DNA of 64,000 nt from CAWFXC01 sp963819735 (GTDB lineage Bacteria; Actinomycetota; Acidimicrobiia; IMCC26256; DASPTH01). The translations under genes were made by a program, and so were the position numbers. The notes below the pieces were generated by a model. That model saw nothing but the letters and a program-made list of their open reading frames with translations, was not told where the DNA came from and searched no databases. This document shows positions 25,177 to 37,075 of the stretch, piece after piece (the first letter of the stretch is position 1; each line of letters starts with the position of its first letter). Location: the NCBI GenBank assembly GCA_963819735.1, contig CAWFXC010000005.1, positions 1,049,377 to 1,113,376 of the forward strand, read 5' to 3'.

Positions 25177-27207
25177 ATGCCGCCCCTCGAGCTCGTCACG
25201 GACCTGTCGCCCGCCGGTGACCAGCCCGCGGCGATCCAAGCGCTGGCGGACGGCATCGAGCGGGGCGAACGGTTCCAGACCCTGCTCGGCATCACCGGCT
25301 CGGGCAAGAGCTTCACCATCGCGGGCGTGATCGAGAAGATCCAGCGCCCGACGATCGTCATGGCCCCGAACAAGACCCTGGCCGCGCAGCTCGCCAGCGA
25401 GTTCCGGGAGCTGTTCCCCAAGAACCGGGTCGAGTACTTCGTCTCGTACTACGACTACTACCAGCCCGAGGCCTACCTCCCGTCGACCGACACCTACATC
25501 GAGAAGGACTCGTCGATCAACGACGAGATCGACCGGCTCCGCCACGCCGCCACCAGCGCGCTGCTCTCACGCCGCGACGTGATCATCGTGGCCTCGGTGT
25601 CGGCGATCTACGGGTTGGGGAGCCCCGAGGAGTACTCGCGGCAGTGCCTCATCGTCGATCGGGGTGAGGAGCGCGACCAGCGTTCGATCCTGGCCCGGTT
25701 GGTCGAGTTGCAGTATGAACGCAACGACTTCACGTTCGTCCGCAACAAGTTCCGCGTGCGCGGCGACACGATCGAGGTCTTCCCCGCCTACGAGGAGCGC
25801 GCGGTCCGCATCTCGCTCTTCGGCGACGAGATCGAGCGCATCGCGTCGGTCGACCCGCTCACGGGTGAGGTGGTCGAGGAGCTCGACCGGCTCGTGTTGT
25901 TCCCGGCGTCGCACTACGTCACCTCCGACGAGCACATGCAACGCGCCATCGAAGGCATCGAGGCGGAGCTGGCCGAGCGGCTCACGTGGTTCGAGGAGCA
26001 CGGCAAGCTGCTCGAGGCCCAACGGTTGCGCATGCGCACCACCTACGACCTCGAGATGCTGCGCGAGATCGGCGTGTGCTCGGGGATCGAGAACTATTCG
26101 CGTCATCTCGACGGCCGCAGTCCCGGCGAGGCGCCCTACACCCTGCTCGACTACTTCCCCGACGACTTCCTCATCGTCCTCGACGAGTCCCACCAGACGG
26201 TGCCGCAGCTGCACGGGCAGTTCGAGGGTGACCGCTCCCGCAAGACCACGCTGGTCGATCACGGGTTCCGGCTGCCGTCGGCGATGGACAACCGCCCGCT
26301 GCGGTTCGAGGAGTTCATCGGGAAGGTGAACCAGCTCGTGTTCCTGTCGGCCACGCCGAGCCTGTACGAGCTCGAGCAGTCGAGCCAGGTGGTCGAGCAG
26401 ATCGTGCGCCCGACCGGGCTCATCGATCCCGAAGTGCTCGTGCGCCCGACCAAGGGCCAGATCGACGACCTGGTCGACGAGATCAAGGTGCGGGCCGACA
26501 AGGACCAGCGCATCCTCGTCACCACGCTCACCAAGAAGATGGCCGAGGACCTCACCGACTATCTCCTCGAGCTCGGCATGCGCGTCCGCTACCTGCACAG
26601 TGAGGTCGACACGCTGGAGCGGGTCGAGATCCTCCGCAGCCTCCGGCTCGGTGAGTTCGACGTGCTGGTCGGGATCAACTTGCTCCGTGAAGGCCTCGAC
26701 CTTCCCGAGGTGTCACTCGTGGCCATTCTCGACGCTGACAAGGAAGGCTTCCTGCGCTCGGAGACGGCGTTGGTGCAGACCATCGGGCGGGCGGCGCGCA
26801 ACGTCGAGGGCCAGGTGGTCATGTACGCCGACCAGATGACCGATTCGATGCGCCGGGCGATCTCGGAGACCAACCGTCGGCGCAAGGTGCAGTTGGAGTA
26901 CAACGCCGAACACGGCATCGATCCGCAGACCGTGCGGCGCAAGGTCACCGACATCCTGGAGATGCTCCGCGGCTCCGACGGCGAGGGCGCGAAGCCGGCG
27001 GGGCGCGGCCGGCGGGGGCGCGGCCGGTCGCAGGAGCGTTCGGCGGTGTTCGATCTCGCCGACGTGCCGCCTGATGATCTCGGCCGCCTGATCCAGACCC
27101 TGCAGGACGAGATGCACGACGCCGCCACCAACCTGCACTTCGAGGAGGCGGCCCGGTTGCGCGACGAGATCACCGAGCTCAAGCGGGAGCTCCGCGCCGC
27201 GGTCTGA
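25177..27207 (+). CDS. uvrB: Excinuclease ABC subunit UvrB
   Basis: A 676-aa damage-verification helicase of nucleotide excision repair. Walker A LGITGSGKSFT, the beta-hairpin YFVSYYDYYQPEAYLPSTD, DESHQTVPQL Walker B, LSATP, helicase motifs VGINLLREGLDLPEVSLV and TIGRAARN. The C-terminal UVR domain (LHFEEAARLRDEITELKRE) contacts UvrC. A basic Arg/Gly insert (GRGRRGRGRSQER) precedes it. Together with uvrA and uvrC in this window the nucleotide-excision set is complete. Confidence 0.98.
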   Translation: MPPLELVTDLSPAGDQPAAIQALADGIERGERFQTLLGITGSGKSFTIAGVIEKIQRPTIVMAPNKTLAAQLASEFRELFPKNRVEYFVSYYDYYQPEAYLPSTDTYIEKDSSINDEIDRLRHAATSALLSRRDVIIVASVSAIYGLGSPEEYSRQCLIVDRGEERDQRSILARLVELQYERNDFTFVRNKFRVRGDTIEVFPAYEERAVRISLFGDEIERIASVDPLTGEVVEELDRLVLFPASHYVTSDEHMQRAIEGIEAELAERLTWFEEHGKLLEAQRLRMRTTYDLEMLREIGVCSGIENYSRHLDGRSPGEAPYTLLDYFPDDFLIVLDESHQTVPQLHGQFEGDRSRKTTLVDHGFRLPSAMDNRPLRFEEFIGKVNQLVFLSATPSLYELEQSSQVVEQIVRPTGLIDPEVLVRPTKGQIDDLVDEIKVRADKDQRILVTTLTKKMAEDLTDYLLELGMRVRYLHSEVDTLERVEILRSLRLGEFDVLVGINLLREGLDLPEVSLVAILDADKEGFLRSETALVQTIGRAARNVEGQVVMYADQMTDSMRRAISETNRRRKVQLEYNAEHGIDPQTVRRKVTDILEMLRGSDGEGAKPAGRGRRGRGRSQERSAVFDLADVPPDDLGRLIQTLQDEMHDAATNLHFEEAARLRDEITELKRELRAAV

Positions 27208-27250
27208 AGCCGGCGGTCTGAAGCCGGCGGTCTGAACGGCGGTCTGAACG
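27196..27250. repeat. Tandem repeat spanning the uvrB stop codon
   Basis: GCGGTCTGAA recurs four times at 12-14 bp intervals (from about 27199), so the stop codon context is repeated three more times downstream. Non-coding; slippage origin likely. Confidence 0.75.
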
Positions 27251-27286
27251 GAGCGGCAGTTCGGGGTGCGATCGGCTGGTGGGCGC

Positions 27287-28660
27287 TCAGCGCAGGAACT
27301 GTGGGTCGCCCCAGTCCCAGACCCGAGCCGGCGAGAGGTCGATGTCGCGCGGGGTCCAGTTCCATGCGGCTGTGCTCTGACTCAACGAGCCCCGCGCCTG
27401 GATCGCCACGCTCGCGGAGATGAGGCCGACGACGATCACGATCCGCAGTACGTGGCGTTTCCCGTCGGGCGTGACCACCCACGCGAACACCGGCGGCAGG
27501 AACCAGCACATGAGCGGCGCGACGTCGGCCAGGAACCGCGGTCCGTACGCGTAGCCCGCGTACCAGTGGGGGAAGAGCGACACCGTCACCCAGTAGGCGA
27601 CGACAGTTGCGGCCACTGCCATGTCCAGGCGGTCCAAGGTGCCGGCGCGGTGCTTCAGCAACACGCCGTAGCTGCACAGGAACGCCGCGGGTACGAACAC
27701 CAGCAACCCGCGCGATGGGCTGACCAGGTTGCCGACGAGCGCCTCGATCGTGACCCCCGACACCGCCAGACGATTGGCCTGGAAGTACGGCTGGAAGGCA
27801 CGGCCGTAGAACTCGAAGTTGAGCCCCACGACGACCGTAGTGACCAAGGCCCCGCCGAGAGCGAACCGCTTGAACGCGGGTGCCCCGTACGACAGCGCCC
27901 AGATGCCCAACGCGAGCACGGCGACCGCGTTGGTCGGCCGGGCGAAGTACGCGAGAGCCAGTGCCGCGCCCATCGGGCCGAACCACGACACCGACGACCG
28001 CGCGCGCAGCGCGCAGTACAGCGCAGCCGCCAGGAAGAGCATCGACGGACCGTGCGCCCACGTCGTGCGGCTGGCGGTGGACCACGCCTGGGTGCCGAAG
28101 GCGAAGACCCCCGTCGTCGCCAGCGCGATCCAGATGCGGGGCGTCAAGCGCCGGGAGATGGCGAAGACGAGACCGACCGCGAGCGCGGTCGTGAGCGCCG
28201 CGGCGATCGAATCGGTGGGTTGGGCATGGCCGTGGTGCAGCGAGTTGTCGAGCGCGCTCCCGTCGAACACCGAGACCACGGCCACGACGGGCACGCTGGT
28301 CAGGGTGGCGACGAGCGGCGCCCGGTAGTAGCGGCTCGCCCCGACGTCTTGGATCTGGAAGGGGTTGACGCGCTCGGTGAGTGGCTCGTACTCGCGCAGG
28401 TCCAGGTTGCCATGGGCGACGAGGGTTCGGGCGGTGAACACGGTCCAGAACGAGTCGGTCTCGAGGCGCACCGGGCTGGCCCAATAGACGAGGAAGGCCA
28501 ACGCGACGACGGCGAGCGTCATGGCCACGGCCGGTACGCGCCCGCCTCGTGGGGCCCGGGGCCGGGCGCCGGGACCGGCGATCCCGACGGGGTCGTCGAC
28601 CGGCGGCAGCTCGAGGTCGCGCGTGCTCAGTTCGCGGGTGCTCATCGTGGGCTCTGCCAT
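27287..28660 (-). CDS. GT-C-fold-type integral membrane glycosyltransferase candidate
   Basis: A 457-aa protein with about 11 membrane helices. The first helix (about 45-62) is followed by an extracytoplasmic loop with DSFWTVFTARTLVAHGNLDL and, later, HPGHAQ-like LHHGHAQPTDS and WYAGYAYGPRFLADVAPLM. This topology, with acidic residues after TM1 and a late YGPRF..D segment, matches polyprenyl-phosphate-sugar dependent GT-C enzymes. Donor and acceptor unknown. Convergent with uvrB, divergent from another GT-C gene. A homologous-looking protein lies at 35251-37038. Confidence 0.75.
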   Translation of the reverse strand: MAEPTMSTRELSTRDLELPPVDDPVGIAGPGARPRAPRGGRVPAVAMTLAVVALAFLVYWASPVRLETDSFWTVFTARTLVAHGNLDLREYEPLTERVNPFQIQDVGASRYYRAPLVATLTSVPVVAVVSVFDGSALDNSLHHGHAQPTDSIAAALTTALAVGLVFAISRRLTPRIWIALATTGVFAFGTQAWSTASRTTWAHGPSMLFLAAALYCALRARSSVSWFGPMGAALALAYFARPTNAVAVLALGIWALSYGAPAFKRFALGGALVTTVVVGLNFEFYGRAFQPYFQANRLAVSGVTIEALVGNLVSPSRGLLVFVPAAFLCSYGVLLKHRAGTLDRLDMAVAATVVAYWVTVSLFPHWYAGYAYGPRFLADVAPLMCWFLPPVFAWVVTPDGKRHVLRIVIVVGLISASVAIQARGSLSQSTAAWNWTPRDIDLSPARVWDWGDPQFLR

Positions 28661-28767
28661 CCGGGTCGGGCGTCCGACTTCCCTCCCACAGCATCGGCGC
28701 GGCGACGGACCGCCTTGACGTTCCGGCCCGGCTCAAGCAGGCATCGGCGGGCGTCGTTGATCCAGGG

Positions 28768-30210
28768 GTGACCGCATCGGTCGTCGATCGACCCGAGGCG
28801 CCCGACCAGGCGGGTCCTGACCCCGCCGGGCGCGGCGCACCCAGCCACGTGGCGCCGAGCGCGACGCGCGCCCTGACCGCGATCGTGGTCGTCGGTGCGG
28901 TGCTCCGTGCGTGGTGGATCTTCGGGAACGGATTCTCGTTCGACGAGTCGTTCACGGCGATGGCGTCGCGCCGGTCGGTCGGTGCGCTGTTCACGTTCCT
29001 CCGCGACCACGATTCGCATCCGCCACTCGACTACTTGATCCGAGCACCGTTCGCCGCGCTCGGTGCCGACGCGGCCGTGATGCGGCTTCCGTCGTTCCTG
29101 TTCTCCGTCGCCGCGCTGGCCCTGTTCGCGTGGTGGATGCGCGACCGGGGTCGCATCGGACTCCTCGCGACGCTGCTGATCGCGGTGTCGCCGTTCCAGA
29201 TCATGTACGGCGGCGAGGCCCGGATGTACGCATTGCTCGAGCTGCTGGGCATCGCCGCCGCGGTCCTCGCCGACCGCTGGTTGTGGCGACCGCAGAGCTG
29301 GCACGCCTGGGCGATCGGTGGAGTCACGCTGCTCGCGCTGTTCGACCACGTGTCCGGGCTGCTGCTCGGGGCCGGCCTGCTCGCGGTCGCCGGCCTGCGA
29401 CGCGATCGCGCCGCCTGGCGATGGCGCGCTGCCCTCGCCGCTGCCGGGCTCCTCTGGGCCGGGTGCTGGGGGCCGTCGTTCCTGCAGCAGCAGTCGGTGA
29501 CGCACGCATCGTGGATCGCCCGCACCTCGGTCGCCGGGGTCGTCGACGCGGTCGGGAGCCTGGTGACGGCGACCAACGGGTCCGCCGCGGTGATCGCACT
29601 CGCGGTCGGCGCCGGGGCGGTGGTGCTCTGGCGACGCGATCCGGTCCTGGGGCGGGTGTGGCTCACGTGCGCGCTCGTTCCGTTCGTGCTCGCCGCGGTG
29701 ATCGGGTTGTTCGCGCCGTTCTTCATCGACCGCACGATGACCGTCGCGGCCTGGGCGCCGGCGGTGGCCATCGCAGTGCTGCTCGACGCGGTGATCCGTC
29801 GCTCGCACGTGGTCGGCGTCGCGGTGGCGATCGGTGCGATCGCGCTGGTGATCCCGGGAACCATCGTGTTCCTCGGGCGCACGTGGGAGTACGACGCGTC
29901 GATCGAGCACCTGCAGGCGGTGGCGCGACCGGGCGACGTGGTCGCGGCGGTGCCGGCCTGGTACGGACCGTTGATCGAGTGGCGCGTCGCGGTGCCGGAC
30001 ACCGGTGCGGTCCACGCGATCCAGGTCCCCGGTCTGGTGGACGCCGACGCGGTGGCGCTCGGCGCGCGCGCCACCAACCACCGCGCCTGGGTCCTGTCGT
30101 TCAGTGGAGACCACCAGCGCTTCCTCGCGTTCGCGCGGTGCGCACCCGACTGGACCGACGGAGTGACGACGGTCAGTTGCCTGCGGCTCCCGGCCCGCGG
30201 CGACGGCTAG
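28768..30210 (+). CDS. GT39/ArnT-like membrane glycosyltransferase
   Basis: About 480 aa with some 10-11 membrane helices. Diagnostic is the first outer loop: GNGFSFDESFTAMAS (acidic DE pair of GT-C enzymes), then RDHDSHPPLDYLI and GGEARMYALLELLG, all as in GT39/GT83 family mannosyl- or aminoarabinosyl-transferases using polyprenyl-phosphate donors. The exact start is uncertain; GTG 28768 is chosen as the last start before the first helix with reasonable N-terminal length, but no ribosome site supports it. Upstream of uvrA. Confidence 0.8.
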   Translation: MTASVVDRPEAPDQAGPDPAGRGAPSHVAPSATRALTAIVVVGAVLRAWWIFGNGFSFDESFTAMASRRSVGALFTFLRDHDSHPPLDYLIRAPFAALGADAAVMRLPSFLFSVAALALFAWWMRDRGRIGLLATLLIAVSPFQIMYGGEARMYALLELLGIAAAVLADRWLWRPQSWHAWAIGGVTLLALFDHVSGLLLGAGLLAVAGLRRDRAAWRWRAALAAAGLLWAGCWGPSFLQQQSVTHASWIARTSVAGVVDAVGSLVTATNGSAAVIALAVGAGAVVLWRRDPVLGRVWLTCALVPFVLAAVIGLFAPFFIDRTMTVAAWAPAVAIAVLLDAVIRRSHVVGVAVAIGAIALVIPGTIVFLGRTWEYDASIEHLQAVARPGDVVAAVPAWYGPLIEWRVAVPDTGAVHAIQVPGLVDADAVALGARATNHRAWVLSFSGDHQRFLAFARCAPDWTDGVTTVSCLRLPARGDG

Positions 30211-30261
30211 ACCCTGCGAAATCCGGTCACGAACATCCGTTCGATCGCGGCGGTTCTCGGG

Positions 30262-30267
30262 TAACAT
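30262..30267 (+). promoter_or_regulatory. Putative -10 element of uvrA
   Basis: TAACAT ends 8 nt before the GTG at 30276. The overlapping ATG at 30266 is in another frame and is not used. Confidence 0.4.
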
Positions 30268-30275
30268 GGTCCGCG

Positions 30276-33122
<2,847 letters not shown>

Positions 33123-33161
33123 CCGGTCAAGCGCATCGGCCGCGATGCCGACCATTCGCGC

Positions 33162-34511
33162 ATGGACTCGCGCGGGGTGCGGCTGCGGAAGATCTTCGCC
33201 GCGCTCGGAATCGTGGCCATCGGTTTCGGGCTGGTCGACCTCGTGAGCAGCGGCCGGGCGCACAACGCCACCCACGCGTGGGCCGTCGACCTCGACATCA
33301 ATTGGGTGGCGGCCAACCGCCTGGTCGATCGGGAGCCGCTCTACGACCGGGCCGCCGCGCGCGCCGAGGGGGCCGACGAGATCGGGCCCACGATGCTCCG
33401 CACCGGCACTGGCACGTTCTCCAGCTACATCGGGACACCGGCGACCGCGCTCGCCCACTCCCCGTTCCTCGTGCTCGACCTCGACGCCGCGACCGCGCTC
33501 TTCCGCCTCCTCGCCGCCCTCGGGATGATCGGTGCGTTGGTGCTGGCCGCATGGGCGCTGGCACCACCGGCCCGGTGGGCGGCTGCCCTGGTCGGAGTGG
33601 GTGCGCTGTTCCTCGGCTTCCCGTTCGTCAAGACGATCGCGCTCGGTCAGGGCAACGAGTTGGTGATGCTCGGGATCGCGGTCGGCATCTGGGCCGCCAC
33701 GCGTGACCGCTGGCGCCTGGCGGGGGTCGGCTTCGGTGTGGCCACGGTGCTGAAGATCAGCCCCGTACTGCTGGTCGTGTACCTCGTGCTACGCGGGCGC
33801 CGCCAGGTCCTCCTCCCGGCGATCGTCACCGCGGTGGGCTGGACCGCGCTCGCGGCGGTGGTCGGGCGACCCGCCGATCTGTGGGTGTGGGCCCGCGACG
33901 TGGCACCGCACGTGTCGCCCGGCACGGTCAGCATCTACAACCAGTCACTCGTCGGTTGGATCAGCCGGATCTTCATGTCCGGCACCGACCTGTCGGTCAA
34001 CGCGTCGCCCGGCGCGGTCTCGTGGTTGGCGTACACGTTCGCGGCCGGGGCGGTCGTCGTCCTCTGGCGCACGCGACGCGCGCGTCCACTCGAACCGCTC
34101 GAGCTCGGCATCGTCGTGCTCGTCGCGGTACTGGCCGGTCCGTTGTCGTGGGATCACTACGCGACGTGGGCGTTGATCCCACTCGTGTTGATCCTCGATG
34201 TGACCCGGTGGGCGCGTCTGCGCCGCGTGCCGATCATCGTGCTCACGGTCGCGCTCGGCATCTCGCTCGTGCTGCTGCACGGTGCGATCCTCGTGCCGTC
34301 GCCCGCGAGCGTGGCGGCCGACTGGTCGTTGCGCATCGGGAGCGGGCCGTACACGATCGCCTTGTTGATCTGGCTCGGGGTCGGGTGGTGGCTGTTGGCG
34401 CGAGCAACGGCCGCGGATCCGGTACCGACGCCGGCTCCGTCCGAAGCGGCCACCGTTCCTGCGCCCATGGCGCGCGACCACCAAGCGATCGCGGTGGGCG
34501 AACCGGCCTGA
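33162..34511 (+). CDS. GT87-family (DUF2029) polyprenyl-phosphate mannosyltransferase-like membrane protein
   Basis: A 449-aa protein with about 10 membrane helices. Features of the GT87 group: acidic residues in an early loop (DLDINWVAANRLVDREPLYD), YIGTPATALAHSPFLVLD, ALGQGNELVMLGIAV, the KISPVLLVVYL helix start, NQSLVGW and a late LSWDHYATWALIP. In mycobacteria such enzymes mannosylate lipomannan/PIM-type glycolipids from polyprenyl-P-mannose. Starts 40 bp after uvrA and opens the surface-glycan gene run. Confidence 0.85.
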   Translation: MDSRGVRLRKIFAALGIVAIGFGLVDLVSSGRAHNATHAWAVDLDINWVAANRLVDREPLYDRAAARAEGADEIGPTMLRTGTGTFSSYIGTPATALAHSPFLVLDLDAATALFRLLAALGMIGALVLAAWALAPPARWAAALVGVGALFLGFPFVKTIALGQGNELVMLGIAVGIWAATRDRWRLAGVGFGVATVLKISPVLLVVYLVLRGRRQVLLPAIVTAVGWTALAAVVGRPADLWVWARDVAPHVSPGTVSIYNQSLVGWISRIFMSGTDLSVNASPGAVSWLAYTFAAGAVVVLWRTRRARPLEPLELGIVVLVAVLAGPLSWDHYATWALIPLVLILDVTRWARLRRVPIIVLTVALGISLVLLHGAILVPSPASVAADWSLRIGSGPYTIALLIWLGVGWWLLARATAADPVPTPAPSEAATVPAPMARDHQAIAVGEPA

Positions 34512-34531
34512 CCGCGCACCACAATGAGCGG

Positions 34532-35254
34532 ATGGTCGACGAATCGCTCTGGGAGCAGCACGCGGGCTGGTGGCAGCGCGAGTTCACCGCCGGCGCCGAT
34601 CCGGAGTACGAGGAGCAGATCCTCCCGCTGATCGACCGTCACCTCGCCGGGAGTCGCCGGGTGCTCGACATCGGGTGCGGTGAGGGCCAGGTGGCCCGCC
34701 GCGCCGCGGCCCAGGGGGCATCCGTCGTCGGCCTCGACCCCACCCGGGCGCAGCTTTCGGTGGCGTCGGACCGGGGCGGGGGTCCGGCCTACGCCCGGGC
34801 GACCGCGGAGTTGCTCCCGTGCCGGACGGGATCGTTCGACGCGGTGGTGATGTGCCTGGTGATCGAGCACCTCCCGGTGATCGAGCCCGCGATCACCGAG
34901 ATCGCCCGGGTGCTGGCCCCCGGCGGCCGATTCCTCCTGCTGCTCAACCATCCGTTGCTCCAGACCCCGGGCAGCGGCTGGATCGACGATCAGATCCTCG
35001 AAGAGCAGTACTGGCGGGTCGGGCCCTATCTCCGCGACGACGAGATGGTCGAAGAGGTCGCACCGGGCGTCAATCTCCCCTTTATGCATCGCCCCCTGAG
35101 CCGATATGTACACGTGATGGGTGAAGTAGGTCTGCTGATCGACGACATGGACGAGCCGCCGCCCCCGCCGGGGTTCCTCGCCGAGGCGTGGGAGTACGGC
35201 GAGGCGGGCAGCATCCCGCGCCTCATGTTGATCCGCGCCCGTCGCACCGGGTGA
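34532..35254 (+). CDS. Class I SAM-dependent methyltransferase
   Basis: A 240-aa UbiE/Methyltransf_11-type enzyme: motif I VLDIGCGEGQVARRAA, acidic VVGLDPTRAQL, SFDAVVMCLVIEHLPVI and VLAPGGRFLLLLNHP. By location among glycan genes it may O-methylate a sugar or lipid; that is inference. The next gene overlaps it by 4 bp (GTGA). Confidence 0.85.
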   Translation: MVDESLWEQHAGWWQREFTAGADPEYEEQILPLIDRHLAGSRRVLDIGCGEGQVARRAAAQGASVVGLDPTRAQLSVASDRGGGPAYARATAELLPCRTGSFDAVVMCLVIEHLPVIEPAITEIARVLAPGGRFLLLLNHPLLQTPGSGWIDDQILEEQYWRVGPYLRDDEMVEEVAPGVNLPFMHRPLSRYVHVMGEVGLLIDDMDEPPPPPGFLAEAWEYGEAGSIPRLMLIRARRTG

Positions 35255-37038
35255 CCGGCACCGTGACGGGCGCCGCGCTCGGGGCGCCGCCCGCCGGTGT
35301 GATCACCGCGGAACCGTCGACCGGCGAGGACACACCGGCTACCACGGACTCCGGCGACTGGTCGTCCCGAGGGCAGGGCCTCCGCGCCTGGCTGCAACGA
35401 CCCGTGGTCGCGGGAATCCTGCTCTTGATGATCTACGCCGCATTGTCGTTCGCGCTGAACGATCCGCGCGGCACGCTCGGCACCGACACCGGCGGCAAGC
35501 TCGCCACGCTCCGCACGATGGAGCTGCACGGCGGCTTCAACCCCGACGTCGGCTACTGGGCTGCCGACCGCGATCCGACCGGTGTGCTGCACCCGCTCTT
35601 CTACACCTACAAGGCCGGCGACAAGTGGGTCAACGTCACGACGTTGCCGATGCTCTACGCCGCATACCCGCTCTACCTGGTCGGCGGCGACCGGCTCGTC
35701 CTCCTCCTGCCGATGCTCGGCGCAGTGGCGTGCGCCTTCGCCGCACGCGCGTTGGCGCGCCGGCTCGGCGCCGCGACCGGTTGGTCCGCGTTCTGGATCA
35801 TCGGGCTGGCGACCCCGGTGGCGATCTACGCGCTCGACTTCTGGGAACACTCGTGGGGTCTCGCGCTCATGATGTGGGGCGCGGTGTTCCTGCTCGACGT
35901 GGCCGAACGCCGCGCCGGTTGGCGTGGCGCGCTGGCGGCCGGCGCGCTCTTCGCGGGCGCCGCCACCATGCGGACCGAAGCACTCGTGTACCTGCTCGTC
36001 GCCGCCGCAGTCACCTGTCTCACGCTGGTGGTGCGCGACCGCGCGTGGCGTGCCGCCGTCGTCCGCGGGGTGGCGATCGTCGTGGGTGCCGTCGTCGTGC
36101 TGGCTGCCAACCAGCTGCTCGAGCGGTTCACCGTCGGGGTATCCCTGCGGGCATCGCGAGTGGCGGGCACCGCGGCCGGCGCCGGGGGTTCCGCGACCGA
36201 ACGGGCCAAGGAAGCGCTGACGACATCACTGGGCATGAACTTCTTCGGCGGCTCCGCCGACTGGATCGCGGGGCTGCTCGTCGTCGGACTGGTCGCGTAC
36301 GGCGTCTGGGCCCTGCGTGCCCGTTCGGATGATCGACGGCTGCTCGGGATCGCGGCGGTGACCCTCGCCGTCGTGGTGATCGTCCTGCGCTTCGCCGACG
36401 GCCTGGGCTTCGTGCCCGGGCTGCTCACCGCGTCACCCGTCGCGGTCGTCGGACTCGTGTTCGGCTGGCGTCGACGCGAGTTCCGCTACCCGCTGATCGT
36501 GGCGTGCGTCGCCCTCCCGCTGGTGTGGATCTTCCAGTTCTCGGGTGGGGCGGGTCCCCAATGGGGCGGCCGTTACGAACTGCTCTCCGGCGCGCTACTG
36601 GCGGTGGTCGGGGTCGTGGTGCTCCAGGGCTCGCCCCGGGCGTTGCTCGCGGTCGTCATGGTGGCCGGTCTGGTCACGGTCGGCGGGATTGCCTGGCTCT
36701 CGGTCCGGTCGCACACGGTGGCCGACGCCATGACCACCATCATCGCCCGCCACGATCAGGCCATCATCTCCCGCGACGCTCACACGCTCCGTGAGGGTGG
36801 CGCGTTCTTCGAACCGGGCGCCCACTGGCTCACCGCCACCTCCCAGAAGGACTTCGAGCGGGCGGTGGCGATCCTCCACGACTCCGGCGACACCGAATTC
36901 GCGCTCCTCGCGAGCAATCCCGACGCCGTCCCGGCCGAGATCGGCGGCTACGTGCGGGGCCGGACCGAGATGGTGGCCCTGCTCCGGCCCGACGTGAAGG
37001 TGATGGTCGTCACCTACCGGGCCCACGGCGGGGAATAG
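35251..37038 (+). CDS. Polytopic membrane protein, GT-C-like
   Basis: About 595 aa with some 12 membrane helices. After the first helix an outer loop reads GTDTGGKLATLRTMELHGGF and WVNVTTLPMLYAAYPLYL, and later FWEHSWGLALMMWG and GPQWGGRYELLSGALL. The layout parallels the protein at 27287-28660 and other GT-C enzymes; a C-terminal soluble domain of about 110 aa follows. GTG 35251 overlaps the methyltransferase stop by 4 bp; GTG 35263 is an alternative. Function within surface-glycan assembly is inferred. Confidence 0.75.
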   Translation: MTGTVTGAALGAPPAGVITAEPSTGEDTPATTDSGDWSSRGQGLRAWLQRPVVAGILLLMIYAALSFALNDPRGTLGTDTGGKLATLRTMELHGGFNPDVGYWAADRDPTGVLHPLFYTYKAGDKWVNVTTLPMLYAAYPLYLVGGDRLVLLLPMLGAVACAFAARALARRLGAATGWSAFWIIGLATPVAIYALDFWEHSWGLALMMWGAVFLLDVAERRAGWRGALAAGALFAGAATMRTEALVYLLVAAAVTCLTLVVRDRAWRAAVVRGVAIVVGAVVVLAANQLLERFTVGVSLRASRVAGTAAGAGGSATERAKEALTTSLGMNFFGGSADWIAGLLVVGLVAYGVWALRARSDDRRLLGIAAVTLAVVVIVLRFADGLGFVPGLLTASPVAVVGLVFGWRRREFRYPLIVACVALPLVWIFQFSGGAGPQWGGRYELLSGALLAVVGVVVLQGSPRALLAVVMVAGLVTVGGIAWLSVRSHTVADAMTTIIARHDQAIISRDAHTLREGGAFFEPGAHWLTATSQKDFERAVAILHDSGDTEFALLASNPDAVPAEIGGYVRGRTEMVALLRPDVKVMVVTYRAHGGE

Positions 37039-37075
37039 GGCTCAGCTTCGCCTTTCCCCGGGCCGATACAGAGGC

